Part shown: positions 26,860 through 36,065 of the stretch, in pieces
How positions within the stretch are numbered: the stretch's first letter is position 1
Layout: each line of letters begins with the position of its first letter
Origin: Bacillota bacterium
Lineage (GTDB): Bacteria; Bacillota; Clostridia; Acetivibrionales; DSM-1351
NCBI GenBank assembly: GCA_023416275.1
Contig: JAEZIB010000120.1
Location: 15,147 to 79,146 of the forward strand
Length of the DNA: 64,000 nt
Direction of reading: 5' to 3'
The notes under the pieces: generated by a model
Databases searched by the model: none
What the model was told of the DNA's origin: nothing
What the model saw: only the letters and a program-made list of their open reading frames with translations
Position numbers and translations under genes: made by a program

Positions 26860-27903
26860 ATGAATAGTATACAAAAAGTTATTCTTCCAGTAAATTATCC
26901 TCCTATTACCTCCTGGCAATGGCATGCATCTTTGTTCTCAATATTAGCAAATGATGAGTTTGCGTTAGAATGGATATATAGTAATTATGTTCAATTAAGA
27001 TGTTATCCTGAAACAGATAGTATTACAGGTAACAAAATTTATATGTTTGATTTTATTCCAGGTGATAGTTCTCTTAAGGAATGTCCGTATTTGCTATCAG
27101 AAATAATAACTCAAGAGCAGATTTTAGCCTATTCAAAGGATATTTTATCGTTCTTGTTAAAGACTTTGGACTTATCCTACTATATTTTTGGTATTTGTGA
27201 TGAAACAGATATGTTAAATAGAGGTCGCAGAATCCTACATCAATTATTTATATATGGTTATGATTTAGAAAATCAAGTTTTTTATGTTGGAGATTTTACT
27301 TTTACAGGTAAATATTCTTATACGACTGTGACATTTGACAAGGTTGTCAATGGGTTTTTGAATGTTCAGCCTGGTGAGGATTTTGTTTTTAATCATAATT
27401 ATAAAGGTATGCGTGGTCTATATCTAATTAAAAAGAATACTGATGAAAAATACTATAGCTTTGATAGTAATTTAGTAAAAAGGACATTAAACGAATATAT
27501 CAATGGTAGTAATACTAAGGCTCATTTTTTGCAAATGAGAAACAATTATAGTACTAATAGTTTTGGTATAAATATATATGATGGAATTATTGATCAGATC
27601 AATTTGCTTGAAGAGAAGACCAATACCTGGTATGATTATCGTCCATTTCATATAACCTATGATCATAAAGCATTAATGGAAAATAGGCTTAAATACATGA
27701 TGGAAAATAAATATATATCATTTGATTCCGAAATTATAATAAAATATGATTTGGTAAAAAACGCTATGTTAAAAGCTCGAAATACATTCATTAAAGCCAA
27801 TGTTACAAAAGAAATTGGAATGTTAAATAAAATAAAGTCATATATATCAGAGGCTAAAGAAAGAGAAGTCGAGATACTGTCACTTGTTGAAAGGCAGTTA
27901 TAG
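26860..27903 (+). CDS. Protein of unknown family
   Basis: I do not recognise this 347-residue protein with confidence. It has no signal peptide or membrane segment. The N-terminal part (SWQWHASLFSIL, then EWIYSNYVQL) and the middle (GRRILHQLFIYGYDLENQVFYVGDF) faintly recall BtrH-like papain-fold enzymes of peptide natural-product clusters, but no Cys-His pair is convincing. The C terminus is a charged helical region of about 60 residues. Aromatic residues are frequent. The ATG at 26860 follows TTGAGGTATGTCT. It is a single-gene unit ending at a bidirectional terminator. Confidence 0.7.
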   Translation: MNSIQKVILPVNYPPITSWQWHASLFSILANDEFALEWIYSNYVQLRCYPETDSITGNKIYMFDFIPGDSSLKECPYLLSEIITQEQILAYSKDILSFLLKTLDLSYYIFGICDETDMLNRGRRILHQLFIYGYDLENQVFYVGDFTFTGKYSYTTVTFDKVVNGFLNVQPGEDFVFNHNYKGMRGLYLIKKNTDEKYYSFDSNLVKRTLNEYINGSNTKAHFLQMRNNYSTNSFGINIYDGIIDQINLLEEKTNTWYDYRPFHITYDHKALMENRLKYMMENKYISFDSEIIIKYDLVKNAMLKARNTFIKANVTKEIGMLNKIKSYISEAKEREVEILSLVERQL

Positions 27904-27923
27904 TATTAATAAAATATAACTAA

Positions 27924-27965
27924 TTAAAAGAGCGCAAACCCCAATAGGGATATACGCTCTTTTAA
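27924..27965. terminator. Bidirectional terminator
   Basis: TAAAAGAGCG pairs with CGCTCTTTTA around a 20-base loop. It lies between the unknown protein (plus) and the dockerin esterase (minus), which converge. Confidence 0.85.
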
Positions 27966-28021
27966 TATTTTTGAATTCAATTTTTAGTTGATATTGGTTA
28001 TCAAAATTAACTCTAAAAAAG

Positions 28022-29014
28022 TTACCAGCCTAGAACCTCTGTCATTTTTGCAGCATATCTCTTACCAAAAGTAACTTGTGAATCATGGTTAAAATGTAAT
28101 CCCCATGAATCAGCAGGGTCACCAGATAAACCACTTGCAGAAATTACATAGCAGTTCTTTATAACTGAAGGTAACTTGTTTACTAATGTATTGTGGCCTG
28201 CACAACCACCACTATATAGAAGCTCACCTGCTAGAACAGGAATATCACCTAGACCTAAATCCTTTTTGATATCAGTTATCAGTGTATTTACCTTGTTAGG
28301 CCAATCAGCTTGTCCGTTATTTGAACAGCCTTGGTGGAACAGTATTCCATCAATAACTCCGCCCTTTGCCTGTGCAAGCTTTCCACGCTCTATAATCCAG
28401 TTATATTTAGTTCCGCCGGATTTCATAAAAGTCTCAATTTTCTCTCCGCTGATTGCACATGGTATCAGACCAATAGTATCCTGTTCAGGGAGTTCGTTTA
28501 TTATTGTTTTAGCAAACCAATCTCCAGGACCAATTGCATTTTGCCAAGACTCATGGAGTGGTGGAACTGCTACTGCCCATGTATTATTATAGTAACCTAA
28601 TGAAAGTATACGTGGGTTTGTGACTTTATCAGATGCTTGGGCCGCAGGCCATCCTGCCATATTTGATTGACCAAGTAATAAGAAACAATGGAACTTAGGT
28701 TCAACAGGTTGTGTTCCTGTATCAGCTGGGAATTTGTCAATTAGACCTAATAAAAATTGCTTAATAATCCCTAAATCAAGTGCGTTAATTGCCCCATCAG
28801 CATCTACATCTGCCGCTTTAGGATTGGAAACATTTTTTGTGCCAAGTAACTGCATTTTAACTGCTGCAAAATCTAAAGAGTCTACAGCTCCACTGGAATC
28901 AGCATCTCCGTACAGTATTGCTGTAGCAGCAGTTACATCGCCTGTTTGAGCACTAAAATTAAAGAAAGTCATAATCATTGCTAGTACTACTATTAGGCAT
29001 ACTCCTTTTTTCAT
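28022..29014 (-). CDS. Dockerin-bearing SGNH carbohydrate esterase
   Basis: The 330-residue secreted protein has a signal peptide (about 1-25), a type I-like dockerin with two Ca-binding repeats (GDADSSGAVDSLDF and DVDADGAINALDL, about residues 35-95), and a C-terminal SGNH esterase domain. LLLGQSNMAGW provides the Gly-Gln-Ser nucleophile block, and DPADSWGLHFNHDS supplies the late His. The domain resembles CE6/sialate-O-acetylesterase-type deacetylases, so removal of acetyl groups from xylan is likely but inferred. The dockerin implies docking on a cohesin scaffold. Here the dockerin precedes the catalytic domain. The start follows AGGAGGTTTTTGC. Confidence 0.88.
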   Translation of the reverse strand: MKKGVCLIVVLAMIMTFFNFSAQTGDVTAATAILYGDADSSGAVDSLDFAAVKMQLLGTKNVSNPKAADVDADGAINALDLGIIKQFLLGLIDKFPADTGTQPVEPKFHCFLLLGQSNMAGWPAAQASDKVTNPRILSLGYYNNTWAVAVPPLHESWQNAIGPGDWFAKTIINELPEQDTIGLIPCAISGEKIETFMKSGGTKYNWIIERGKLAQAKGGVIDGILFHQGCSNNGQADWPNKVNTLITDIKKDLGLGDIPVLAGELLYSGGCAGHNTLVNKLPSVIKNCYVISASGLSGDPADSWGLHFNHDSQVTFGKRYAAKMTEVLGW

Positions 29015-29165
29015 GCAAAAACCTCCTATAAAGTTATTTTAATTTGCTAAGAAATAATTATCAGTCTTAACAAATATTTCAATACACTATCTAACATAAA
29101 TAATTCGAAAGGAGAGACTTTTATTGGCTGGTTTACGTTGAATTTAATATATAGTGAAAATAGAA

Positions 29166-29214
29166 TAAAGCCCATATAGACATAAATAATTTGAGTTATG
29201 TCTATATGGGCTTT
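29166..29214. terminator. Long-stem terminator
   Basis: AAAGCCCATATAGACATAA pairs perfectly with TTATGTCTATATGGGCTTT around a short loop. It lies just beyond the stop codon of the CARDB protein gene and serves that minus-strand transcript. Confidence 0.88.
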
Positions 29215-29231
29215 ACTATTAAGGCTTGTCA

Positions 29232-30035
29232 CTAAGGAATTAATCTTGCAAATGTATTGTTATATTCGCTTGCTTCTGTAACGATATTTCCCCAGTCAAT
29301 TTTACCAGTTACATAGATTGCGGTATTTGGAACTGTACCATATGCGGCAAAAGTACCAGTATAAGTTTCACCTGGAGCAAGAGATCTGTTGACAGCAAGA
29401 ATACTGCCTCCTGCAGCCACATCACCAGCGTCATTGAACACTGTATTAGCAGAGTAAAAATTTTGAATTGACACATTGTATAGATTGGGGATATTGTCTC
29501 CACCGATATTTTTTATTGTATAAGTGTAATTAACTTGATTATTTGTCTTTGAAGTAATTGTGACATTTGTAAAAGTGAGATCAGCAAGCAAAGAGAGGGC
29601 TCTAGTATTATTGTTTTCATTTAGTTCTGATACAGATTGTGACCAATCTATCTTGAATGTAAGGTAGTTCATACCATTAGGTACAGAGACCAAGGAATAG
29701 AATGTACCTGTATAAGTTTCACCTGGAGCAAGTGATCTGTTTACACCAAGTATACTGCCTCCGGCAGCTACATCACCAGAATCATTGAAAACTGTATTAG
29801 CAGAGTAGAAATTCTGAATACTTACATAATACAGATTATCAATTGTAGCAGTACCATTATTTTTAATGGTATAGGAATAGGTTATTTGTGAAGATGTTCT
29901 TTGTGTGACAGCTGCTGCTGTAAAAACAAGATCAGGATTAGCATCCGCAGCCAGTGAGGTATTGATGGGGAGAACCCCAGTACATAATGCAAATGCTAAA
30001 GTTAATGCCAAAAACTTTAATTCAAACTTTTTCAT
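29232..30035 (-). CDS. Secreted protein with two CARDB-like repeats
   Basis: The 267-residue protein has a signal peptide (about 1-30, cleavage near SLAADANPD) and two tandem Ig-like repeats of about 115 residues. Both contain YTYTIKN/YSYTIKN, VSIQNFYSANTVFND, DVAAGGSIL and NRSLAPGETYTGTF. CARDB domains occur in cell-surface adhesion and carbohydrate-linked proteins. No dockerin, S-layer or sortase signal is present, so it is probably released. The two copies are very alike at the DNA level (for example near 29410 and 29760), which points to recent internal duplication. The start follows AGGAGGTTAAT, which belongs to repeat family C. Confidence 0.85.
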   Translation of the reverse strand: MKKFELKFLALTLAFALCTGVLPINTSLAADANPDLVFTAAAVTQRTSSQITYSYTIKNNGTATIDNLYYVSIQNFYSANTVFNDSGDVAAGGSILGVNRSLAPGETYTGTFYSLVSVPNGMNYLTFKIDWSQSVSELNENNNTRALSLLADLTFTNVTITSKTNNQVNYTYTIKNIGGDNIPNLYNVSIQNFYSANTVFNDAGDVAAGGSILAVNRSLAPGETYTGTFAAYGTVPNTAIYVTGKIDWGNIVTEASEYNNTFARLIP

Positions 30036-30040
30036 ATTAA

Positions 30041-30107
30041 CCTCCTGTGCCCACTTTGGGCAAAAATTTAGTGAAGCTAAGTGTGATGAATCTCAGTTTT
30101 ACTTAGA
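30041..30107 (-). repeat. Repeat family C copy carrying a ribosome binding site
   Basis: On the minus strand CTGAGATTCATC, CTTCACTAAATTTTTGCCC and AAAGTGGGCACAGGAGG follow the family C order. The terminal GGAGG is 5 bases from the ATG of the CARDB gene. Confidence 0.6.
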
Positions 30108-30604
30108 TATGCAGAAATTTATCTGCTTCATTCATCTGTAAATGAAAAAACACTTAGGGGGTTTCTTTTGCTCGAAAAAACACTATGTTGGATATGACTT
30201 GTCTTGTGGTATTTCAAGCAATTTAAAAATAATTTTATATTTGTTGGAAAATAAACAAATAACAAAATGAAAATATAGTAATATTATATCCACAAATTTA
30301 CCAAATTGTCAATAATATGCTAATATATTATTAAAATTTATAAAATAACAACAAATATACCTAAGTTCCCATTTGTCTATTTATATGATATTATATTAAT
30401 GATTTAAATTTTGATATATTTGATAAAAATACCAACAGATTTTAATATCAAAATCATATCGTCTGTTGGTATAAGAATTTAGAAGATATTATTTAAACTT
30501 TCTATTGTTAAAGAATAGATTAATTATTATTGAAAATAAGTTCAAAATATAATAAGATGGATACATTAATAAAAGCCATTTATAAAACTAGGTGAATAAG
30601 GCGT
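30108..30604. other. Non-coding stretch
   Basis: AT-rich divergent region between the CARDB gene and the ROK regulator. It holds the ACCAACAGA dyad described separately; otherwise I see nothing to annotate. Confidence 0.5.
30429..30472. promoter_or_regulatory. Inverted repeat upstream of the ROK regulator
   Basis: ATACCAACAGA (30429-30439) and TCTGTTGGTAT (30462-30472) are exact inverted repeats 22 bases apart. Without a T run it is not a clear terminator. It could be an operator for the ROK protein or an RNA hairpin. Confidence 0.4.
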
Positions 30605-31732
30605 ATGAACAATAATGGAGTAAATAGTATTGAAGTAAAAAAAATAAATAGACAGACAATTTATAAATTTCTGTATAGGCATGAGCCCATATCTATACAG
30701 GAAATTGCGTATACTCTAAATATGAGCTTACCAACGGTTACACAAAATATTAAAGAATTATATGAGCGAGGGTTAGTTATAAAAACTGGCTTATTTGAAT
30801 CTACCGGTGGAAGAAAGGCAAAAGCTATTTCTTATAATAGCATTGCCCGCTATGCAATAGGTCTTGATGTAACTCGCAATCATGTTGGTGCTGTGCTAAT
30901 TGACTTGAGCGGAAAAGTCATCAAAAACGAAAGACGACAATTTCCGTTTGAAAACACTAAAGAGTACTTTAGAGGCATCGGTAGTTTTGTTAGCGAATTT
31001 ATTGAGGATTATAAAATAAACACTGGGGATGTTTTAGGTGTTGGAATAGCATTGCCAGCTATTATAGCTCCTGACAGAGAGACTGTAAGCTACGCATCCG
31101 TAATTGATTTTGAAGGCGGAAAGGTTAGTGCCTTTTCGGAGTACATACCATATCCTTGCGTTTTTAGCAATGACGCTAATGCAGGAGGTTTTGCCGAAAT
31201 GTGGGGAGATGAAACCTTTGAAAATGTAGTTTATTTATCATTAAATAATTCTGTTGGAGGCTCAATCATCATAAAGAAGAACATCTATGAGGGGTATAAT
31301 CATAGGAGTGGTGAGTTTGGTCATATGACAATTGTACCAAACGGCAGAACTTGCTATTGCGGCAAAAAGGGCTGTGTTGATGCATATTGTTCAGCAAAGC
31401 TATTATCTGATAGTACCAATGGAAATATCGCTGAATTCTTTAGACTCCTTTCTAAAGGAAATAAACAGCAGAAGCTTATTTGGGAGGAATATGTTTCACA
31501 TCTTGTGATTGCTGTTAATAATCTTAGAATGTTGTTTGATTGCAATGTTATTTTGGGAGGATATGCTGGGGCTTACATGGATGAATATATTGATGAGTTA
31601 AGAGCAATGGCTTCTAAATACAATACCTTTGAAGTTGATGGAAATTATCTGAATGTTTGTAAGTATAAGCTGGAGACTACTGCAGTTGGAGCAGCCTTGA
31701 TACTTGTGGAAGATTTTATTAAAAACGTATAA
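30605..31732 (+). CDS. ROK-family transcriptional repressor
   Basis: The 375-residue regulator of the NagC/XylR type has an N-terminal helix-turn-helix (ISIQEIAYTLNMSLPTVTQN, about residues 25-45) joined to a sugar-kinase-fold domain. GVGIALPAI, GHMTIVPNGRTC and the zinc motif CYCGKKGCVDAYC are seen; the histidine expected just before the zinc motif is in GEFGHM. Kinase-type catalytic function is not needed in repressors. It stands next to a sugar ABC transporter and a polyol dehydrogenase, so it probably controls them in response to a sugar. A strong terminator follows. Confidence 0.9.
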   Translation: MNNNGVNSIEVKKINRQTIYKFLYRHEPISIQEIAYTLNMSLPTVTQNIKELYERGLVIKTGLFESTGGRKAKAISYNSIARYAIGLDVTRNHVGAVLIDLSGKVIKNERRQFPFENTKEYFRGIGSFVSEFIEDYKINTGDVLGVGIALPAIIAPDRETVSYASVIDFEGGKVSAFSEYIPYPCVFSNDANAGGFAEMWGDETFENVVYLSLNNSVGGSIIIKKNIYEGYNHRSGEFGHMTIVPNGRTCYCGKKGCVDAYCSAKLLSDSTNGNIAEFFRLLSKGNKQQKLIWEEYVSHLVIAVNNLRMLFDCNVILGGYAGAYMDEYIDELRAMASKYNTFEVDGNYLNVCKYKLETTAVGAALILVEDFIKNV

Positions 31733-31789
31733 TGCAAAAAATACCAATTAATTCTATTTATAATTATTAAATACAATAAATTATATTGG

Positions 31790-31831
31790 ATAGACTAAAT
31801 GTTAAGAGAAAAACATTTAGTCTATTTTTTT
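31790..31831 (+). terminator. Terminator after the ROK gene
   Basis: ATAGACTAAATGTT and AACATTTAGTCTAT form a perfect 14-bp stem followed by seven T. Confidence 0.94.
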
Positions 31832-32053
31832 ATATTTATTTTAGGTATTAAATAGTGTTGCGAAGCAATTTATCATAGCCTGTTTTATATTTTTGTGCAA
31901 AAAGTCTAAAAATGTAGAAATAAATCATAAAAATATATTGACATTTACTATATTACAGATATAATTATACTTAATAAAAATGATTTATAAAAGTCTTAAA
32001 GAAAATGATTTAAATAACACTACATTATTCAAGAAATGTTACAGGAGAAGGAA
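31832..32053 (+). other. Leader of the sugar transporter operon
   Basis: Between the ROK terminator and the transporter ATPase the DNA is AT-rich. TTGACA near 31939 and TATAAT-like strings near 31960 could be the promoter, but spacing is not decisive. I see no catabolite-response element of convincing quality. Confidence 0.4.
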
Positions 32054-33565
32054 ATGGAAAATAATATTAAACTCAGAGTTTCAAAAATTGAAAAATCCTT
32101 TCCAGGAGTAAAGGCTCTTGATAAAATTGATTTTACTGTTAAAAAGGGCTCTGTTCATGTTTTGTGCGGAGAAAATGGTGCAGGAAAATCAACATTAATG
32201 AAAATCATAAATGGCATTTATCAACCTGATAGCGGTCAGATATTCATTGACGAGAAGCCTGTTAAGATTAACAACCCCATTCAAGCTAGAAGTTTAGGTA
32301 TTTCTATGATATTCCAAGAAATGAATTATGTTCCTGAAATGACAGTAGAGGAAAATATATTTCTTGGAAATCTACCGGTAAACAAATTTGGGAGTGTTGA
32401 TTGGAAACAAGTAAGACAACGTGCCACTGAACTGTTGAGGTTAGAGAATTTACCATATTCACCAACTACATTACTTAAGGATTTAACAGTATCAGATATT
32501 CAGATGTTGGAAATAATAAAGGCTATTTCCTATAAATCAGATATCATCATTATGGATGAGCCTACTTCAGCGATAACTCTTAAGGAAGTAGAAAAGCTGT
32601 TTGTCAAAATAAGAGAGCTGAGGGCTAGAGGCGTAAGCATAATCTATATTTCACATAAATTGGATGAAATATTTCAGATAGCTGATGAAATAACAGTGTT
32701 TAGAGATGGAACAGTTGTAGAAAGCCATCCTAAAGAAGAACTGGATATTGAAACAGTAATTGCTTTAATGGTTGGCCGTAAGCTCACCAATACCTATCCA
32801 AAGGAAGAGGTGAAGCAGGGGGAGAATTTACTCCAGGTTCAAAAGCTAAATAGTAAAAGTGTTTTCAATAATGTAAGCTTTCATGTAAAAAAAGGAGAAA
32901 TAGTCGGTTTTGCAGGACTAATGGGTGCAGGACGAACTGAGGTAATGAGAGCTTTATTCGGACTTGATCCTATAACCTCCGGCTCTGTAAAAATTAAGGG
33001 CAAGGAAGTTACCATTAAAAATGTAAGAGAATCAATTAATAATGGACTGGTAATGCTTTCTGAGGATAGAAGAAGATATGGAATTATACCTGTAAGATCA
33101 GTTAAGGAAAATACTACTTTGTCATTCTTACAGAAGGTATTTTATAAAATGACCTATCATCATAAGGTTGAGCACAATATAGTTACTGATATGTTTACAA
33201 AAATGAAGGTTAAAACTCCAACTCTTGATACTTCAATACAATCTCTAAGCGGAGGAAATCAACAAAAGGTAGTATTGGCTAAGTGGATGATAAGAAATCC
33301 GGATATATTAATTCTTGATGAACCAACAAGAGGTATTGATGTAGGAGCTAAATTTGAAATATATAAGCTTATGACAAATTTAGTTAAAGAGGGTAAGGCG
33401 GTAATAATGGTATCTTCTGAGTTACCTGAGTTAATAGGCATGTGTGATAGGATTTATGTAATGTCAAAGGGAACTATAACCGGTGAAATTGAAAGAAAAG
33501 ACTTTTCTCAGGAGCTTATAATGAAATATGCTACCGGAACACTAATATCTAATGAGGTGAAATAA
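32054..33565 (+). CDS. Sugar ABC transporter, double ATPase subunit
   Basis: This RbsA/XylG/MglA-type ATPase has two nucleotide-binding domains in 503 residues. Domain 1 has Walker A GENGAGKST and Walker B IIIMDEPTSAI. Domain 2 has the degenerate Walker A GLMGAGRTE typical of the family, with LSGGNQQKVVLAKW and ILILDEPTRGID. It energises pentose or hexose import at the membrane. I chose the ATG at 32054 after CAGGAGAAGG; the in-frame ATG at 32036 precedes that site. The permease gene starts 1 base after its stop. Confidence 0.94.
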   Translation: MENNIKLRVSKIEKSFPGVKALDKIDFTVKKGSVHVLCGENGAGKSTLMKIINGIYQPDSGQIFIDEKPVKINNPIQARSLGISMIFQEMNYVPEMTVEENIFLGNLPVNKFGSVDWKQVRQRATELLRLENLPYSPTTLLKDLTVSDIQMLEIIKAISYKSDIIIMDEPTSAITLKEVEKLFVKIRELRARGVSIIYISHKLDEIFQIADEITVFRDGTVVESHPKEELDIETVIALMVGRKLTNTYPKEEVKQGENLLQVQKLNSKSVFNNVSFHVKKGEIVGFAGLMGAGRTEVMRALFGLDPITSGSVKIKGKEVTIKNVRESINNGLVMLSEDRRRYGIIPVRSVKENTTLSFLQKVFYKMTYHHKVEHNIVTDMFTKMKVKTPTLDTSIQSLSGGNQQKVVLAKWMIRNPDILILDEPTRGIDVGAKFEIYKLMTNLVKEGKAVIMVSSELPELIGMCDRIYVMSKGTITGEIERKDFSQELIMKYATGTLISNEVK

Positions 33566-33566
33566 A

Positions 33567-34577
33567 ATGAATTTACAAAAAAATAATGTTTTGAGTACAG
33601 TAACAAAAAAATATAGTATTTTCATGATTCTGTTTGTTTTATTTTTTATTTGCTCTCTTGCAAATCCTAACTTTCTGACAGCAAATAATTTGACTAATAT
33701 TTCAAGGCAATTGGCGGTAACAACTATTTTGGCATTTGGACAAACAATGCTTATTATAAGCGGTATGCTTGACCTTTCACAAGGATCTGTACTTGCACTC
33801 TCTGGAGTATTTGCTGTTTCAACATATAAAGCAACGGGTTCGCTTGTTCTATCAATAGTTGTGGGAATTATAACAGGTGTTGTATGTAACTTTATAAATG
33901 CTATAATGGTTAGTTCTTTAAAAACTCCTCCATTTATTGCTACATTAGCAATGCTGACAATGGCAAGGGGAGTAGCGCTTCTATTTACAGAAGGTCAAAA
34001 TATACTGCAGCTGGGTGATTTTATAGTATTTGGTCAAGGTTCATTAGGAGTAATTCCTATTCCGATTATTTTCCTAGTAATAATTGCAATTATAACTTGG
34101 TATATTTTACGTCATACTAGGTTTGGACGTTCTCTATATGCTGTTGGTGGTAATGAAGAAGCCTCTGTTGCTTCAGGAATAAATGTTTCAAGGGTTAAAT
34201 ATAAAGCATTTATTATAAATGGTATATTTGTAGGAATCGCTGGTGTATTATTTATGTCACGTGTAAATGCAGGTCTTCCTAATGGTGCTGTGGGATTTGA
34301 GATGACTGCTTTAACTGCAGCTATTATTGGTGGTACAAGCTTCTCAGGAGGTATTGGTTCTGCTGCAGGAACATTAGCTGGTGCTTTTATAGTTGGTTTC
34401 TTAGATAACATAATGAATTTGACAAACGTAGATTCCTATATGCAGCAAATAGTTAGAGGAGCAATAATTGCATTGGCAGTTATTTATGATATTCAATCAA
34501 AGAATCGCAGAACAAAGAGTGCTATGGGTAGAATTGAAGATAAAGATAATAAGAAGAATAATGCTGAAAAAGCATAA
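33567..34577 (+). CDS. Sugar ABC transporter permease
   Basis: This RbsC-type permease of 336 residues has eight to ten hydrophobic segments. TRFGRSLYAVGGNEEAS and GINVSRVKYKAF match the conserved cytoplasmic loop of the family, and GGTSFSGGIGSAAGT the late conserved glycine-rich segment. It pairs with the ATPase upstream and the binding protein downstream. A charged tail follows the last helix. Confidence 0.94.
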   Translation: MNLQKNNVLSTVTKKYSIFMILFVLFFICSLANPNFLTANNLTNISRQLAVTTILAFGQTMLIISGMLDLSQGSVLALSGVFAVSTYKATGSLVLSIVVGIITGVVCNFINAIMVSSLKTPPFIATLAMLTMARGVALLFTEGQNILQLGDFIVFGQGSLGVIPIPIIFLVIIAIITWYILRHTRFGRSLYAVGGNEEASVASGINVSRVKYKAFIINGIFVGIAGVLFMSRVNAGLPNGAVGFEMTALTAAIIGGTSFSGGIGSAAGTLAGAFIVGFLDNIMNLTNVDSYMQQIVRGAIIALAVIYDIQSKNRRTKSAMGRIEDKDNKKNNAEKA

Positions 34578-34663
34578 GAGTAGTAACATCAATTATTTGT
34601 AGAATTAAGTCAGTATTAAACAGGATACCTGTTTATAATATTAAAAGAAAAGGATGGTAAATT

Positions 34664-35677
34664 ATGAAGAAGAAACGTTTAGGTTTAATTTCAATGCTAT
34701 TAGTAATCGGTTTACTAGCTGCATGTGGTACTACAGGAACAGACACTACTGACACAGCTAAAAACACATCCGCAACTAATACTACTGGTGCTGGAGAAAA
34801 ACAATATAAGGTTGCATATATTGCTCGTGCACAATCAGATTCTTTTGCTGCATGGCTTGCGAATGCTGTAAAGGAAGAAGCAAATAAATACCCTAATATT
34901 AAGCTGGATGTATTTGATGGTGAAGCAAATGATGAGAAAGAGAACTCAATGATTGAAAATGCCATTACTAACAAATATGATTTGGTTATTGTTCAGCCGA
35001 ACAACGGTGAAGCTCAAAGACCTTACGTAGAAAAGGTAGTAAAAGCAGGTATATTTGCTATCACTACAAATGCCCGCATTTCTAATATTGAAGGTGCTTC
35101 TTCCGTAGATGCTAATCCATATGAACAAGCTGGTGTTAATGCACGTGCTGCAATAGAGCAAATTCCTCAGAACGCAAAAGTAGTAGTATTAAACGGTCCT
35201 TCCGGTAACTTCCATGCTGATGAAAGACGTAAGAGCTGGCAAGCAGAATTCTTTGATAAACGTAAGGATGTAAAAATAGTTGGTGAACAAATAGCAAACT
35301 GGAATAAAGACGAAGCTATGAAATACATGGAAGACTGGGTTCAGGCAAACGATAAAATAGATGCAGTTATTTCAATGAATGATAATATGGCTGCAGGTGC
35401 TATCGAAGTAGTTAAAGATAATCCAAAATACAAAAATTTATTAGTTTATGGTGTAGATGGTACTGCAGAAGCTTGTCTGTTAATTCAGGAAGGCAAAATG
35501 ACTTCTACTTGTATGCAGAGTGCATATGATCTTGCAACAAAGCTATTGGATACAAGTAACAAGCTATTAACAGGAGCAGAAAAACAAATTGATACAGATA
35601 TTGGTAATCCACTAGTTACTAAAGATAATGTTCAAGAATTCATAGAAATGCATAAAAAATCAGGAGCTATTAAATAG
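34664..35677 (+). CDS. Sugar-binding lipoprotein of the ABC transporter
   Basis: This periplasmic-binding-protein type 1 (RbsB-like) lipoprotein has 337 residues. The signal peptide ends in LLAACG, a lipobox, followed by a Thr-rich linker. The mature part has the two-lobed fold: KVAYIARAQSDSFAAW, VQPNNGEAQRPYVEK, VVVLNGPSGNFHADERR and VYGVDGTAEA. The polar and aromatic contacts fit a sugar or polyol, not resolved further. It follows the permease by 86 bases with its own AAAGGATGG site, usual for a more abundantly translated binding protein. Confidence 0.92.
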   Translation: MKKKRLGLISMLLVIGLLAACGTTGTDTTDTAKNTSATNTTGAGEKQYKVAYIARAQSDSFAAWLANAVKEEANKYPNIKLDVFDGEANDEKENSMIENAITNKYDLVIVQPNNGEAQRPYVEKVVKAGIFAITTNARISNIEGASSVDANPYEQAGVNARAAIEQIPQNAKVVVLNGPSGNFHADERRKSWQAEFFDKRKDVKIVGEQIANWNKDEAMKYMEDWVQANDKIDAVISMNDNMAAGAIEVVKDNPKYKNLLVYGVDGTAEACLLIQEGKMTSTCMQSAYDLATKLLDTSNKLLTGAEKQIDTDIGNPLVTKDNVQEFIEMHKKSGAIK

Positions 35678-36065
35678 TAGATTTTGATAATAAACTCAAC
35701 TTTCCATTGATACCCTATACCTATAATTCAGCTGGAAAGTTGAGTAGTTTAAAAAATTAATGTTTTTGTCATGAATAAGATGCGTGAACCACAAATTCAT
35801 GCATCTTACTCTAATTTAGCGTTAAAGATATGAATTTGAATGGGAATCACTTTACATTTTACAGCAAGCCTTTTTATCAACTATTTTATTCATTTCTAAC
35901 TAATTTCCCATTCTTAAGTATGTACACCTGCAATTTTCAACTAGAAAATTAGTTATATAGATTCAGATACTGCATTAAGAATTTCATAACATATTAATTG
36001 ATATCAACATAACAAGAAATTAAATTTAACTGAAATTTACACTTACACAAGGAGGATGAATTATA
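35678..36065. other. Non-coding stretch
   Basis: It holds a family A palindrome (35695-35744) and a hairpin AAGATGC/GCATCTT (about 35777-35808) without a T run, perhaps a message-stabilising stem. The dehydrogenase gene follows with AAGGAGGATG. Confidence 0.5.
35695..35744. repeat. Palindromic repeat family A, short copy
   Basis: The ends CTCAACTTTCCA and TGGAAAGTTGAG are perfect inverted repeats of 12 bases; the GAACACCGATAG core of the long copies is absent. Confidence 0.75.

Noticed and set aside
17343..30604. CRISPR array
   Set aside because: The repeats in this region are dispersed, irregularly spaced and palindromic; there are no regular spacers and no cas genes.
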